Assembly (NCBI GenBank): GCA_963989245.1
Contig: OZ022348.1
Coordinates: 34,316,776-34,380,775, forward strand
DNA: 64,000 nucleotides
Direction: 5' to 3'
Source of the DNA: Nansenia antarctica
Taxonomy: Eukaryota > Chordata > Actinopteri > Argentiniformes > Microstomatidae
Under the pieces are notes generated by a model. That model saw only the letters and a list, made by a program, of their open reading frames with translations, searched no databases and was not told the DNA's origin. Of this stretch, positions 1 to 11,070 are shown one piece after another. How positions within the stretch are numbered: position 1 is the first letter of the stretch; every line of letters starts with the position of its first letter. Both the position numbers and the translations under genes were made by a program.

Positions 1-3000
1 GCTGACTGGTGCTGTCGACCATGTTGCTCTGGGATTGATACAGCATGGTCTCCTGTGCAGGGAGGTTTCCCCCCGCACAACGGCTACTGCTCTGCTTGGT
101 GCTCTCACTCATGGTGGAAAAGCCTCTATGCCTCTGCTTTGGGCTCTCTCGACTTGGGATTTCTTTACAGGCATTCCTGTCCAGGTCACTCTCTTGGCCA
201 CTGGGCCTGTTAGCATGTTGCCGTCCTGGGCTGGTGCTCGGACTACAGGGAGCGGCAGGCATGTCCTTTGTGTCCAGAGTCAGGGTGGAATTCTTTGGCA
301 CGACGACCACAGAGTGCAACCGTTTCATGGTTGCACTACTGTCAGAGTCATACTCTGAATCGTCAGTGTCACTGTCCTCACTCTGCTCTGCTCCGTCTTG
401 GCTCAACCTTTTACTTTTAGCCACTTTGCCCTTGTGTGTGTCATCTTTAGATTTCTCTTCACCATCACGATCACCATTACAACCCTGTTCCCTTGTACTT
501 TTGTCTACTCGTAAGGAATGATTTAAAAGCAAAGGATCTTCAATATGTTTACTAACATGGGGTTTGATGTCTAAATGGTCATTGCTGGGGCCACATGAGT
601 CTAGCTGTGCAGTTGGTTTTGAAAGTTCAAACTGGTCTGTACATTTACCTTTCCCGGTGGATATTGGTACAGAGCTGTGTTCTTGCTTGATGGTCATCTT
701 CTCTTTTACCATTTTGGAATGCGTCTCCGCTTCCTGTTTAAGATGACCTTTCTGTACAGACGAATCTTCATGGTTAATTTCTTTAGAGAACTCTATTCTC
801 TTAACAGAGATGACCTTTTTCACAGCAGGCTTACTCTCTTGGCAAGGCAATTTCTGAGGATTATCACTGTCCGAGGTATCTTGTCCAACAATATCCCAAC
901 GAGATCTTTTAGTATTACTTTTCTTTTTCCTCAGCAAATCAATGTTCTGCTGTTCACTCTTATTCCTTAGTTGTTCAGATTCCGTTTCTAGAGGAAGGCT
1001 TGCACAAGACTTCATGTTGATAGTTACATCTATACTAGAATGCAACATTTTCTCTGATTTAGTGTTCTGCTGCGTTTGGTCTCTGACAGATAGGTCTGTT
1101 GTAGAAATGGATGACTTAGACTCAACTGAGCATAGAACAAATGGCTTATCATGGCTGGACACTATTCTATCGTCACTGCTGCAAAACATTGATTTAGCTT
1201 CATTAGGGTCTGCATGCTTTACATACTTTTCCGGTTCAGAACAAAGGCTTTCGTTAACATCATTAGCCCCCAAAGCAAAACATTCAAATAATTGGTCTCC
1301 ACAAGAGGTGTTTAGTAAATTTCCTGCTAATGCATTCTTATCCTCTATGCCATGATTAATTTGCCCACTTTCTACACTTGATTCTATTTCAGTTATTCTG
1401 TCAGTTGGTTCACAGTTTGAAGCTGATGCCGGAGTTGGTTTTGTCAAGTCTTTATCATGGGGCGTGATGGTATCCTTGTTGTCAACTCCCTCCCTTTGGC
1501 AAGGACCAGCTGGCTGGGAAGCTGCTTCTGCTTTATCCTTTTTGCTCTGTGGGAGAGATTCCACAGGGATTAAATGTGTTTGTATGTTACTGGGACTGGG
1601 AAATGTGTCCCTTGATTGTCTGTCAATTCCTCTTGTATTCACTGAGGACTTAGATGATGTACTGTGCTTAGAGTCTGGCTTACTAGAGTTTTTCAGGGTC
1701 CATGTGCCCTCAGAGCCAGAAGACCGGTCAGAGTTCTGAGACTTCCCTTTATGTTCTACCTCAGAGTCACTGGAACTGTTTTTCGGGAGTCTTTTCTCAG
1801 ATGTTTGAGAGGGGCGATGAGGGCTGGAATGACTGGATCTAACATTGGTTTCTGAGTTATGGTGAGTGTTGGATTTCTTGTGATTAGATTCCATTTCAGG
1901 AGAACGCTTTCGTTGGGAATCAGAGTGAACAGTTCTCTTGGAAGCCCTGTCAGACTTGGAAGCCTGTGTTCTCTTGTCCATCTCGGAAGAGTGAGGAGAA
2001 TCTACAGATTTAGAATCTCTCTCAGATTTTGAGTAAGATGAAGATTTTGAATCTCTTTGTGAGTTAGAATGTGTGGATGATCTGCTGGAGTCACTAGTTC
2101 TAGTCCGATTTCTCCTGTGGTCATCCTCAGAGTCAGAACTGTCACGTGCTCTGCCATCAGTTCGGGAGCGAGAACCCCTCCTCTCTTTGTGTGGAGAGCT
2201 CCTGTGTGACCGTTGCTCAGAATCATGATAATGAGACCTATCAGACCGTGATCCTCTCTCACTTCTGGATCTCTCCGATCTGGAGTGTGACAAACTTATC
2301 CGAGGGCCTCTTGATCTGGACCGTGAGCGACTCCTGGTCCTTCTGCGGTCTTTGTCAGAACGAGAAGACCGTGAGGAGGTGCGTTTTGATTCACAGTCTG
2401 ATTTGGAGTTGCTAGAGGTCCTTTCATCTTTTTCTGAACGTGTATTATGCAAAAAAAAATCTTTTTCCTCTATTTTGGGAAGAGAGTAAATCTTTTTTGC
2501 TTCCTTGACTATCATGCTGGATTTTGCTGTGGTCTTGAGTTCTCCTGACCTGTGGCTGGAAGACGTCTGCACTGAATCACCATCAGATTCTGAGCCAGGG
2601 ACAGTGCTATCGGATTGAGACCGGCCTTTCATATTTTCTGAGGCATCTTCAGGCTCAGTGGTACCAGAACTGTCAACATCGTCTTTCCCTGTATGGGAGG
2701 AATCAGTTGGCTTCTTGATACTGGGGTCCAGTTTCCCCACAGATGCATCTGTGAGGGCATTTTCAGAGCGGCAGTCACGGACAATGTTCTGAAGACTGTT
2801 CTCAGGCTCGGGGGTTGAGACTTCAGTATCACCTATATCTAAAGATTTTATTAAAACCTCTTGCTCTGAGGAGAGTGGCTCCTGTAATATGACGCTTGTT
2901 GCAGGATTCTCTTCAATAATAGAAACACTGAGAATTTGCTTTTTGAAGTGCATCTTTCCCATGTTTACTTTCGTTTTGGGGGCTAAGGAGACCGACATCT

Positions 3001-3340
3001 GAGGGGCAGGGGTCTCTGCTACTGATGTGGGCACCAAGGGTGGCTGGATTTGCTCATCTTTAGTTTCTGTATGCTGCTCTGCTCTTTCCTGAGGGGGTGA
3101 GGTTGCAGGTGGCAGGGCAGAGGGAAGTTCACCCAGGGATTTTTCTGGGCTGGGAGGGGCGAGGAATAAGTTCTGCAGCGGTTTCTTTGTCTGACAGAAG
3201 CTGAAGGACACTTTCTGGCGACCCGACTCTTCCAGGTTCACCTTCATCTTGGTTCCTTTAGGCAAGAGACGGCTTGACAACATAACTCTGGGTGAGAGGC
3301 CTCTGAGTATAGCTGCCTTGGTGAGGCCTTCAACCTTGAC
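1..3340 (-). CDS. setd2: setd2, exon 3 (5' part; runs off left edge)
   Basis: Histone H3 lysine-36 trimethyltransferase, a nuclear enzyme that travels with elongating RNA polymerase II. The exon opens at 3340 behind a splice acceptor (CTGTACAG on the minus strand) and stays open for about 1,113 codons to the window edge. Blocks that match vertebrate SETD2: LPKGTKMKVNLEESGRQKVS near the exon start; GSESDGDSVQTSSSHRS; a long arginine/serine-rich region at about 1900-2420; and KRLHSVVVVPKNSTL at about 285-328. These are the disordered N-terminal half of the protein. The AWS-SET-PostSET, WW and SRI domains are not in the window. A single exon this large is normal for SETD2. No frame break is seen. 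Identification rests on remembered family sequence, but several independent blocks agree in order and frame, so other SR-rich proteins are unlikely. Confidence 0.92.
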
Positions 3341-3457
3341 CTGTACAGGGAACAGAAAACGTCGATGTTACCACAGTCACACTGAAAAGAAAAATGTAGA
3401 TCTACTGTAAAACAAATCATGTCTGATATATTTATTTATTTATTAACAAACACTTAC

Positions 3458-3479
3458 CGTGGCATCACTCCCCTCTTCC
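3458..3479 (-). CDS. setd2: setd2, exon 2 (22-bp microexon)
   Basis: The 22-bp exon lies between an acceptor (GACAACAG) and a strong donor (GTAAGTG), both read on the minus strand. Exon 1 ends with GA and this exon supplies one base and then seven codons, giving EEEGSDAT, before entering exon 3 in phase 0 at VKVEG. The joined start of the protein resembles the acidic N-terminus of human SETD2 (YDPEHPTPEEEE). It is too short for ORF callers; support comes from splice sites, phase at both ends and the acidic match. Confidence 0.8.
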
Positions 3480-3670
3480 CTGTTGTCACATAGAAGAAGC
3501 AAAAATAAATCAATCAACACTGAGGGTCTTAATAATGTCATATGATAATGTAACAATACAAAAAAAGTAATTCCTAAGGTGGTTTGAGCCATCACAAAAT
3601 ATAGGGATACGTTATTATTAAAAGTAAGGTTTTTACCACATTTTACATTAAGTTGCCCGTACATCTGTGT

Positions 3671-3812
3671 AGTAAGGGCCAATGCCGATTCCCTTTTCTA
3701 CCCCTATGGCTCGTTTTCGAGTGTGACTCGATTCGAAGCCAAGGCCTTCGAACAGAGCCACACGCCATAGGGGTTGAAATCTACCCCTATGAATTGGGAC
3801 AGCCCTTCATGA
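3671..3812. mobile_element. Short nonautonomous DNA element (MITE) in setd2 intron 2 or 1
   Basis: About 140 bp with imperfect inverted ends: AGGGCCAATGCCGATTCCC at the left, and the complement of GAATTGGGACAGCCCT at the right. Inside, CCCCTATGGCTCG-type sequence also occurs inverted. The left 85 bp recurs almost unchanged, inverted, at 54105-54190, and a diverged relative ends at about 7242. Superfamily not assigned. Confidence 0.5.
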
Positions 3813-4117
3813 CGTCAACAACAGTGGTTTAAATAGACGCGGTACGGGTGACGCGTTATGTTGCCGGCGAATTCTCACATCTCGCAATGCCTTCTTCAGC
3901 TGTGTTTATTTCTGTTGCGTGTGCTATAACAGTGTTTCCTCTACATGCATTTCATCGTGGCGGACCGCCACGATGGAATTTCCTCCGCCACCATTCAGAT
4001 TTCTCAACCCCAAAAAAAAAAAAAATTTAGGTCGCTTTTCAGACCTTCACAGCGCTAGACACACCCACAAGCGCTGAAACTGGACCAGTCCGTGTGTGTC
4101 GCGAGTATTGAACTTGA

Positions 4118-4262
4118 GGCTGCGTTCGTAAATTCGCTCTGAGAGCCCCGGAGCGCACACTGGGTTCAACGTCATAAAGGGACCAAGTCATTTGATTGGA
4201 CAAGAGGCATTCCGTGAGTGCTGATCAGATTTCCAGAGCGTATTTACGAACGCGCCCTGGCT
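4118..4262. mobile_element. GCGTTCGTAAAT-type MITE, copy 1
   Basis: About 140 bp with terminal inverted repeats GCGTTCGTAAATTCGCTCTG and the complement of CCAGAGCGTATTTACGAACGC. A second copy in the opposite orientation at 44682-49098 is split by the I-clade LINE. No coding capacity. hAT-like termini are possible but no target duplication was established. Confidence 0.65.
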
Positions 4263-4784
4263 GTCACCCGAACACCGCGAGCTAGCGTAGTGTAGTGTAG
4301 TATAGGATGCGTAGTGTAGTGTAGTGTAGGATGGAGAGAGAGAGGAGAAGCCTCTCTATGTGTTACCTATGTCCAGTGTACTAGAACCACTCTAACAGGA
4401 GTGTTTGTCCGTGAATAACACCGGCTATGCCCGGGGTAGAAACACAAGACTATAGCTGGATAAGGTCTACAGGTCTACACGGTCATTTTAAGCCGTCGAC
4501 CAGCCCTCTACGACCACGGGAAGTCATGTTAAAAGTGAAGATACTTCTGTTAAACTAAGCTAAGCTAAACATCGCTAATCGCTAACTCCCTCCTGGGCTT
4601 AAAGTGACAAGTAATAACGTTGTGAAAAAAACCGTCAGATCAGTGTTTTTGTTTTTATTGACAACGGAATTACATGCTGGAAAAACATGCAGACACAGAC
4701 AATAAGAGACACACGGGAGAAGTACAGGAAAACATTTAATTTTTTTGGGCCATCCTCGAGTTTTGGCTGAAATTATGTCGTTGT

Positions 4785-4850
4785 TTTGAGCGCGCGTGCG
4801 CGTTTCATGCGCGTGCACGCGAAAAAATCGCGAGCGCGCGCGCGGTCAGC
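4785..4850. other. Alternating purine-pyrimidine GC-rich tract
   Basis: Runs of alternating GCGC and GTGC steps (about 4788-4848), the composition expected to favour Z-DNA. A related GCGCGC/GTGCACGC stretch occurs at 7580-7640 inside a hAT element, so this may itself be transposon-derived. Confidence 0.35.
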
Positions 4851-5384
4851 ACTACCCGACAACATTGTAAAAATTCCTGGAGGAAACACTGCTATAAGGA
4901 TCTTTTTTCGTTTGTTATCAACACACTGTAGTGTTTAGACGTTCCTTTTTTAGTCTCTTCCGTCAGCGATGTCTTTTTTGTGGACATCGCAATAATGACA
5001 ATGAATGACTCCAACCAAAACACAGAGTATTAACCAGATCTGTCAGCGCACGATGTTCCTCCAAAGATACCCGTGACTCAATCCTCAGCCACCACATACA
5101 CACGAGTCCATCAGTAGAAAGCGTTGTCCAAAAATCACGTTACCAAGCGCCTTTCTCAGAACAATTCGTTGTCAAGAATCCAAAAATCAATCCATCATAG
5201 TGGTGGTCAAAAACGTAGAAAGAGGATCTCTTGGGGACGCGGCCACATTTGCCCGTGAAGGAGAGATGACAAATAAGCGGAAATATTTCTCAGTAGAGTC
5301 AAACGGTGATAGATCATCATACTTTACGCGTATCCTTAACTGTAGTAACATTTCGCGTGTCATCATATGCCATTAGACATGGAA

Positions 5385-5830
5385 ATATGTCAATGCGCGG
5401 CTGTCATGCACAAATCAGCTTGTAACTTTAGACACACAGCACATCGGCATAATAACGTTTTGTTGTTGTTGTGCTTGTTATAAAGAAAAGGTCTATAATG
5501 CATTGAAATGAATGATACAACCCATTAATAATATTACATAATAACAACTGCTCGGATTAGATTACGGGTGCCATGGAAATAGGTAAAAATGCGCATCATG
5601 TACAAGTCAGCCGAACGTTTGACAGATAACTTTACATATGTGTACCATCATCCGCTGTCAAACGCCACAGGTAATAATTGATTTATGATTGTACATCTCT
5701 GAAATGCTCGACTGTCATGCAGCGTTAGACACAGCACCGACATAAAAGCGATTTTTGGGTTATGCTTGTTATAAATAAAAGGTCTATAATGCATTGTAAT
5801 GACATTAAACTAAGACAATAAGATGGTTAT
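5385..5830. repeat. Two diverged direct copies of a ~120-bp sequence
   Basis: The stretch from CTGTCATGCA to GGTCTATAATGCATTG at 5400-5510 is repeated, with substitutions and small gaps, at 5708-5800. Shared anchors are AGACACA, TGCTTGTTATAAA and AAAGGTCTATAATGCATTG. Probably an old duplication or two copies of a short repeat. The surrounding 4263-5978 holds no recognisable gene. Confidence 0.5.
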
Positions 5831-5986
5831 CATAATTTTTCAAATCTTTATTAATAAGTAATTACAGAGAAAGTAAAATGACATTTCCGCATTGAATAGA
5901 GCGACATAAGATTTCTGTAGATGATTCACAATGCATCCTGGAATCAAGGGGTAGCGTACCCCTACGGCTCCGAAGCTAGTCTGGTC

Positions 5987-7077
5987 TAGGGCTGCAACAA
6001 CGAATCGATGAAATTGATAAAAATCAATTCGTTGGCGACAAATTCTATTATCGATTCGTCGGGTCTTGTTCCATAACAAACCTACTTCCTGTTGACGCAC
6101 GCCACGCTGTCTTGCGGAGCATTTAAATTTAAATTTACATTTAAATCATGGCGGAGGCGGAGAAAACGTCTCGACCGAAATCGTCACATTAAAAGCTACC
6201 CTCAGCAGGGTAAGTTATACGAGTTTAACGTTGGCTGTGCCCATGCCATACGTTGCGTTTTGAAGTGAGGATCATTCGTTTCACTGGCACAGCTGTAGGC
6301 CTAAGTTAGTTCTTCTCGTTTATCTAATAGATTCTCCCTCTTAATGACCTATTGTATTTTTAGCTTGCTATTCGCATTCTATGCCTTCAGCACCGGAGTA
6401 TGCTCATAGTCACTTGTATTAGTAAGGAGATGCACTTGTGAGTTCTGGCGAAGCGTCAGCTAAATGACTAATGTAATGCGATAGCCAGTGAGTGTTTGCT
6501 CGCATTCATGAATTCAATATTGCATTACAAGTGTATTTAGCTAGCTGGCTAACGTCAGTGGTAGAGCAGAGGTGATAAGCTAAAGACTAGCTAGTGGTAG
6601 CCTACCAAGCTACCCGTGAGTTAGAGTGAGGCACTGACTGTAGCCTAGCCTATTGTATGGAGTGAGAGGACACATTGCATTGTTTTGGAGCATATCTGTT
6701 ATATAAAAACATTAGTGTCTTGTCTGTAGCCTATATTGCACTTTGGGTTACTGACCTTTACATTAAGCAAAGTTATTACCTAAAACAATGCATGTATTGA
6801 GCTAGAGTTCAACTACTTTATTGAAACAATCTACCGCCATAGTCCATGGCCTGTTGTTAAACCTATTTGATGTAGCAAAGCCTTTTTTATTTATATTATT
6901 TATAATTTTTTATTAATACTTATTCATTTTGCACATGTATATGTATAGGCCTGGCTGATTTAGAAAACATAAAATAACATTTGCAAAAGAAATCAGTTTT
7001 TTCATTTTTATCCGATTAATCGAAAAAATAATCGCCAGATTAATCGATTATCAAAATAATCGTTAGTTGCAGCCCTA
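5987..7077. mobile_element. Nonautonomous hAT transposon with intact 8-bp target duplication
   Basis: Element of 1,091 bp with 12-bp inverted ends TAGGGCTGCAAC and GTTGCAGCCCTA, followed inward by AT-rich ATCGATTAATCG-type subterminal repeats. It is flanked by perfect 8-bp direct repeats GTCTGGTC (5979-5986 and 7078-7085), the hAT hallmark. Near 6145 it keeps a short start-like stretch (ATGGCGGAGGCGGAG...), a stop about 14 codons in and a possible donor GGTAAGT, perhaps a relic of a transposase first exon. No transposase domain remains. It sits inside setd2 intron 1. Confidence 0.9.
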
Positions 7078-7099
7078 GTCTGGTCCTGGAATCGCTCGA

Positions 7100-7245
7100 A
7101 ACGAAGTTATAGTTATCCCTCGAAATGAAGCCATGGCTCGATTAAATATGAATTGGGATAGCCCTCCCCCTAAACGTGAACGCGCAAATCGAGCCATAGG
7201 GGTGAAAACGAAGGGCTAGGGGTGAATTGGGACAGAGCCTAAGTG
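7100..7245. mobile_element. End of an older DNA element related to 3671-3812
   Basis: Contains GAATTGGGATAGCCCT, CGAGCCATAGGGGTGAAAACG and GAATTGGGACAGAGCCT, matching the inverted ends of the element at 3671. The hAT at 5987-7077 was inserted into this older sequence, whose other part lies at about 5930-5978. Boundaries uncertain. Confidence 0.4.
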
Positions 7246-7504
7246 TAATCACACTAGTAACAACACTGTATTGACATGCTCTTACATAGTACATTGGTTA
7301 TTTCTTTCTAATTGCATTGTAATGGAGTTGAGCAGTTTATTATACAAGTGGATATGTAATAACACAAACCACTGGACTCCTCTGCTATATTATAACATAA
7401 TAATCATGTAAAATGGTAATACAATGATGTTACTACAGTAATTCCAGAATTACTATGTCAATTGTTACCAAACTAAATATTCAACCAGTATATATAGCCT
7501 AGGC

Positions 7505-8102
7505 CAGCGGTTCCCAACCTTTTAGGACTCACGGCCCACTTTACAGATATGTCCAGTATACGCGGCCCACTCAGCAGCACGCAAAGCGCGCCGCAATTTT
7601 TTTGTCGCGTGCACGCGCATAAAACGCGCACAAGCGCTCAAAACAAAGACGTAATTTGAACAAAAACTAGAGGGAGCGTGGATTTTTTTTTAAAAATAAA
7701 TAGCGGTTAAACCATTAAAGCCGAGCGGCGATGTTTTATATAGCAGGTGATCAAATACCAAGATCGTAAATGTGGTATGTGTTCAATATTTACGACCAAA
7801 CATCCTTATGTGTGTGGGCAACTTAAACTGTGGGTGGAAAATGTCGATCCCATCTGGCAACCCTGTTCGCGAGTCCGGGATGGAATGTAGCCAATCAAGA
7901 AGCGAGCTGACTTCTTCTTTTTGGATGGAAATATCGGCACACACAATACGATCAAGGCTGTTCAATCCAAGATTTTTTTATCTTTTTAAAATTAAAACGT
8001 TTTTGTAACAAAAAACATTTTTTTTGCCCATGATTTGGCGGCCCACTTGCAGTACTCTCGCGGACCACCAGTGGGCCGCGGCCCATAGGTTGGGAACCGC
8101 TG
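7505..8102. mobile_element. hAT MITE with 16-bp TIRs and 8-bp target duplication
   Basis: 598 bp bounded by CAGCGGTTCCCAACCT and AGGTTGGGAACCGCTG, the Charlie-like hAT terminal type. Perfect flanking repeats GCCTAGGC lie at 7497-7504 and 8103-8110; the duplicated target is itself palindromic. Internal CGGCCCAC motifs recur near both ends. No intact transposase. In setd2 intron 1. Confidence 0.93.
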
Positions 8103-8110
8103 GCCTAGGC

Positions 8111-9443
8111 TATATATTTAAAAAACATACACAAATATGTTCAGTGAAACATGTTAATTTTTGGCACAAGTATGCAAATTGGACAGTATCAGGAGTAATT
8201 AATTCATCCTGGCCGTTCATACCCTGGACTGCACTACACAACGACTTTCCTGAAAAACTGTGTCAACCAGTAATGAGCCTGTCTGGTAAAGCTCACCACT
8301 CTTTTGTTAAACTAAGAGGGCGCAGAAGTGAGGATGTTGTCCTTAGGGTACAGTAAGGGTGCTAAGCAACAACTGGGTCACCTATTCCTTTAGGACGTGA
8401 TATGTTCTTTTTTCCCTGTGACCTTCAAAAGTCAGACAATTCTATAATGACAGTCTGAGACATGAACCGTTTGATGGACATTGAAAGGTAATTTTCTGTC
8501 ATTCTACCAAACCTAAAACAAGTACTGTTTCACTCATTTCAAGTTATGCTTAACCAGTCACATCTCTCGTGTAGTGTCATATGGTACAATGGAACAGATC
8601 AGTAGGCCTATAGCTAACATTGTTATTTATTATGTGGTATAAAAAGTAAAATGTTCAACAATTCTCTTTGGAAATACAGTGTAATAAAAAAGGTGAGTAT
8701 TGGGCATTCAGCCTATTGTCTCATTTTAGGCAAGGACAGAGCCAGTGACTTCACTTCACTTTGTGCACCTTTTGTCTATGTGAGGGCGACTGCTGCCATG
8801 GCGACCAAGGCCTAAGGATCCAAGCCACTATGGTTGAGCAAACAAATTTGGCAGACTGAGGCTGGAGCTCGAGTACACATTAACAGCTATAGAATGGGAA
8901 ACTATATGATGCCACCCCTGCCATTGTATGTGGAGATTCTTATTAAACTGACTACTAGACAACATGTTTGGCCTTCAATGAATGAAGAAAAAAACAATGA
9001 GCTCCATCATAAATGCCCTCTCTCTAAAGCAGCACTGCTACTGCTCTAGAACTGGAGCTCTAGAATTAGAACACAACTGAAACCAGGATCAACATTCAAG
9101 CATTCAACTCTACTAGATGCTGTCATGCCTCTACATCATCAAAGAAGTACCAAACTAACTAAAGGACCAATACAAGATGTGATGGGTCACATGGGTGTTA
9201 CAGTTACGGCTGGGGCTTGTCCTTGACAGGATACATAGTTCACCATTTGGGGAGACAATCTCCTACAGCTCTGCCTCGGTCACCTCTGAATAGAGACTAA
9301 ATGCTAAGTACTACAGACACTTAGTCAAAAAGGAAAAATAAAAATCCTTACGTGAGCTTTAACTATTCAATGAAACTATTCCAAACTATTCATGCCTCGC
9401 AAACTAAACACATTGTGTGTGTGTGATGGTATGTTGGTCGTAC
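8111..9443. other. setd2 intron 1, no recognised feature
   Basis: AT-rich intronic sequence with short shadow ORFs only (for example 8834-9049). I see no domain, splice-supported exon or repeat family that I can name. Confidence 0.5.
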
Positions 9444-9508
9444 CTGATCTCCGAGTCCACCAGAGCATCCATTGAGAGACGGGTCTGACGTTTGTAGCCC
9501 GGTAGAAG
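9444..9508 (-). CDS. Possible alternative 5' exon of setd2
   Basis: On the minus strand a 65-bp interval lies between a cag acceptor and a donor GTACGA. It has an in-frame ATG (MDALVDSEI) whose last codon is completed by the first base of the 22-bp exon, which would give MDALVDSEIREEGSDAT. It cannot be inserted between exon 1 (phase 2 end) and exon 2 without breaking frame, so it would have to be an alternative first coding exon or a noncoding exon. A chance match is quite possible. Confidence 0.3.
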
Positions 9509-10923
9509 CTGCTGGTCAAGAAGAAATCAGTTCAGAGCCAGGAGATCTCCAAAGTGATGTCACACCTAAGAATAGAGACAGGATTGCAGTGAACCACAGA
9601 CAACATGCTTGATAATCAGAGGAAATCACATTAGACAAGAGAACTTACACTGAACATCGCTGCTACCTTGTCTCTTCCCTACTAATCCTTAAAGACATTG
9701 GTGGACAAAACAAAACATGTGCAGCCCTAAGGATTGATAACACCCTTAATAGAATGTAGGCTGTCTTTGATCATTCTCATTAGATCATCCGAACAGTAGC
9801 ATTGTGGCGCAAAATGTAACATCAGTCAATATATTAAGCAAATGTACAACAATGTGTCCATTCCTGTGAAAAGGGAATGCCTCTCAATGTGTCTTTATAA
9901 AGTTAAACTATGGTGTAGGGTAGGCCGTGCGTGCAGATCAACTCTTAACAGTTATTAGGGCCGAGACCTGTCACGCCACCGACCAGAGGGGTGATGGTAC
10001 CAATCTTTTGGATCCATCCAACCTACCAAATACTCAGCTAGTAACATGTTGGTAGACTTGCAATTCTTAAGAACGCAAACGCTGCATGTAGCCTAGTGAG
10101 CCTGGTGTGTCTGACAGACCAGAAGCGACTTGTCCAGAGCTGCGTTCTCTATTGTCTCACAGAGAAGCCATTGCTCTGCTTATCCCTGGTTAGCGAGGGC
10201 AAGCGACGAGTTGGTGATGAATGATGGGAGCTATTGAAATCAAGCTAGGCTGGTATTTCAGTCTCTGGGGGTACATAGAAACCAATCTTGCACTACAAGC
10301 TAAGAAAGACCCCAAACATGATCTCAGACAAGCACGTACCAGTGTAGCCACTTCTCTAGTGCTAGCTGGCTAACAACAGTGTTTGTTCATCACACATGAC
10401 TGGCTGAACCAAACCCTCACGTTTATAATCACACTAACTTACACTTACAACAACAACACAGGGTCAGATACTGAAGCATTAACATCTGACCGCGGTTAAA
10501 TAGCAATCAGATGTAGCTAGCTGCCGTCTGTGTGAGGCTGTCTGAGCTAGAGAGGTCAGGCGCGGCGAGGCTGACAACTTCACACCGAGGATGTTGGCCT
10601 AAGACCTGCGGCCTGTTACCCATGTCCCGCTAGTTAGCTAGCATAGCCTCGTTAGCTGTGTGGTTGGTTAGATTTACTCATGAAAATCATTTCACGTCAG
10701 GCTTAACGCTCTCATATGAACCTACAGCTATATTGCCCGCTCGCCATATTGCGTATGAATAAAGCCAACAGTACTAGCTGCTATGCCTGCTGGGTCAGCT
10801 GTGTGCATCACGGGGTAGGAGACCAGCTAACATAGCATAGAACCTTAGTCGAGTCATCTGGCTTTTTAATTGATTTGGTTTTATTATAACAAAAAATAAT
10901 AACGAAACCGGTCAGATACTCAC
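9509..10923. other. setd2 intron 1, promoter-proximal part
   Basis: No coding feature seen. Several TAGCTAGC-rich stretches occur (10365-10660). Sequence near 10480-10620 is richer in CpG, as expected near a vertebrate promoter. The donor of exon 1 (GTGAGT on the minus strand) is at 10918-10923. Confidence 0.5.
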
Positions 10924-10961
10924 TCTGTCGGGCGCTTTGGGTCATAATGCTCTTCAGTCAT
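10924..10961 (-). CDS. setd2: setd2, exon 1 coding part with start codon
   Basis: The minus strand reads ATGACTGAAGAGCATTATGA and on to GACAGA, then donor GTGAGT. It encodes MTEEHYDPKRPT plus two bases of a glutamate codon. This resembles the human SETD2 start (MGDFYDPEHPTPEEEE) and its phase-2 end fits the 22-bp exon 2 exactly. It is the only start that joins exons 2 and 3 in frame and matches the family. The 5' UTR appears to run back to about 11020, where the minisatellite begins. The exon is invisible to ORF callers because of its length. Confidence 0.85.
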
Positions 10962-11062
10962 TTACTATCCGACAACACACGGCTCCTCCTCGGCTGAAAC
11001 ACATCAAGCAATGCCGCCGTCAACCCACACGGTGTTTGTAGCAGGACGTCAGACCCACACGG

Positions 11063-11070
11063 TGACGTCA
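11063..11070. promoter_or_regulatory. CRE palindrome TGACGTCA (first of about twenty in the array)
   Basis: TGACGTCA is the full CREB/ATF consensus. It lies about 100 bp upstream of the setd2 start codon. The same octamer is formed wherever a unit reads GGTGACGTCA or GCATGACGTCA, for example near 11140, 11200, 11300, 11604, 13317, 14458, 15630, 17344, 18655, 19244, 19329, 19378 and 19697. All other units carry the core GACGTCA in the context GGACGTCA. That it regulates setd2 is inference; binding cannot be seen from sequence. Confidence 0.45.

Noticed and set aside
35..2415. Plus-strand ORFs at 35-521, 677-970, 942-1355, 1464-1739 and 2146-2415
   Set aside because: Antisense shadows of setd2 exon 3; no domain or splice support.
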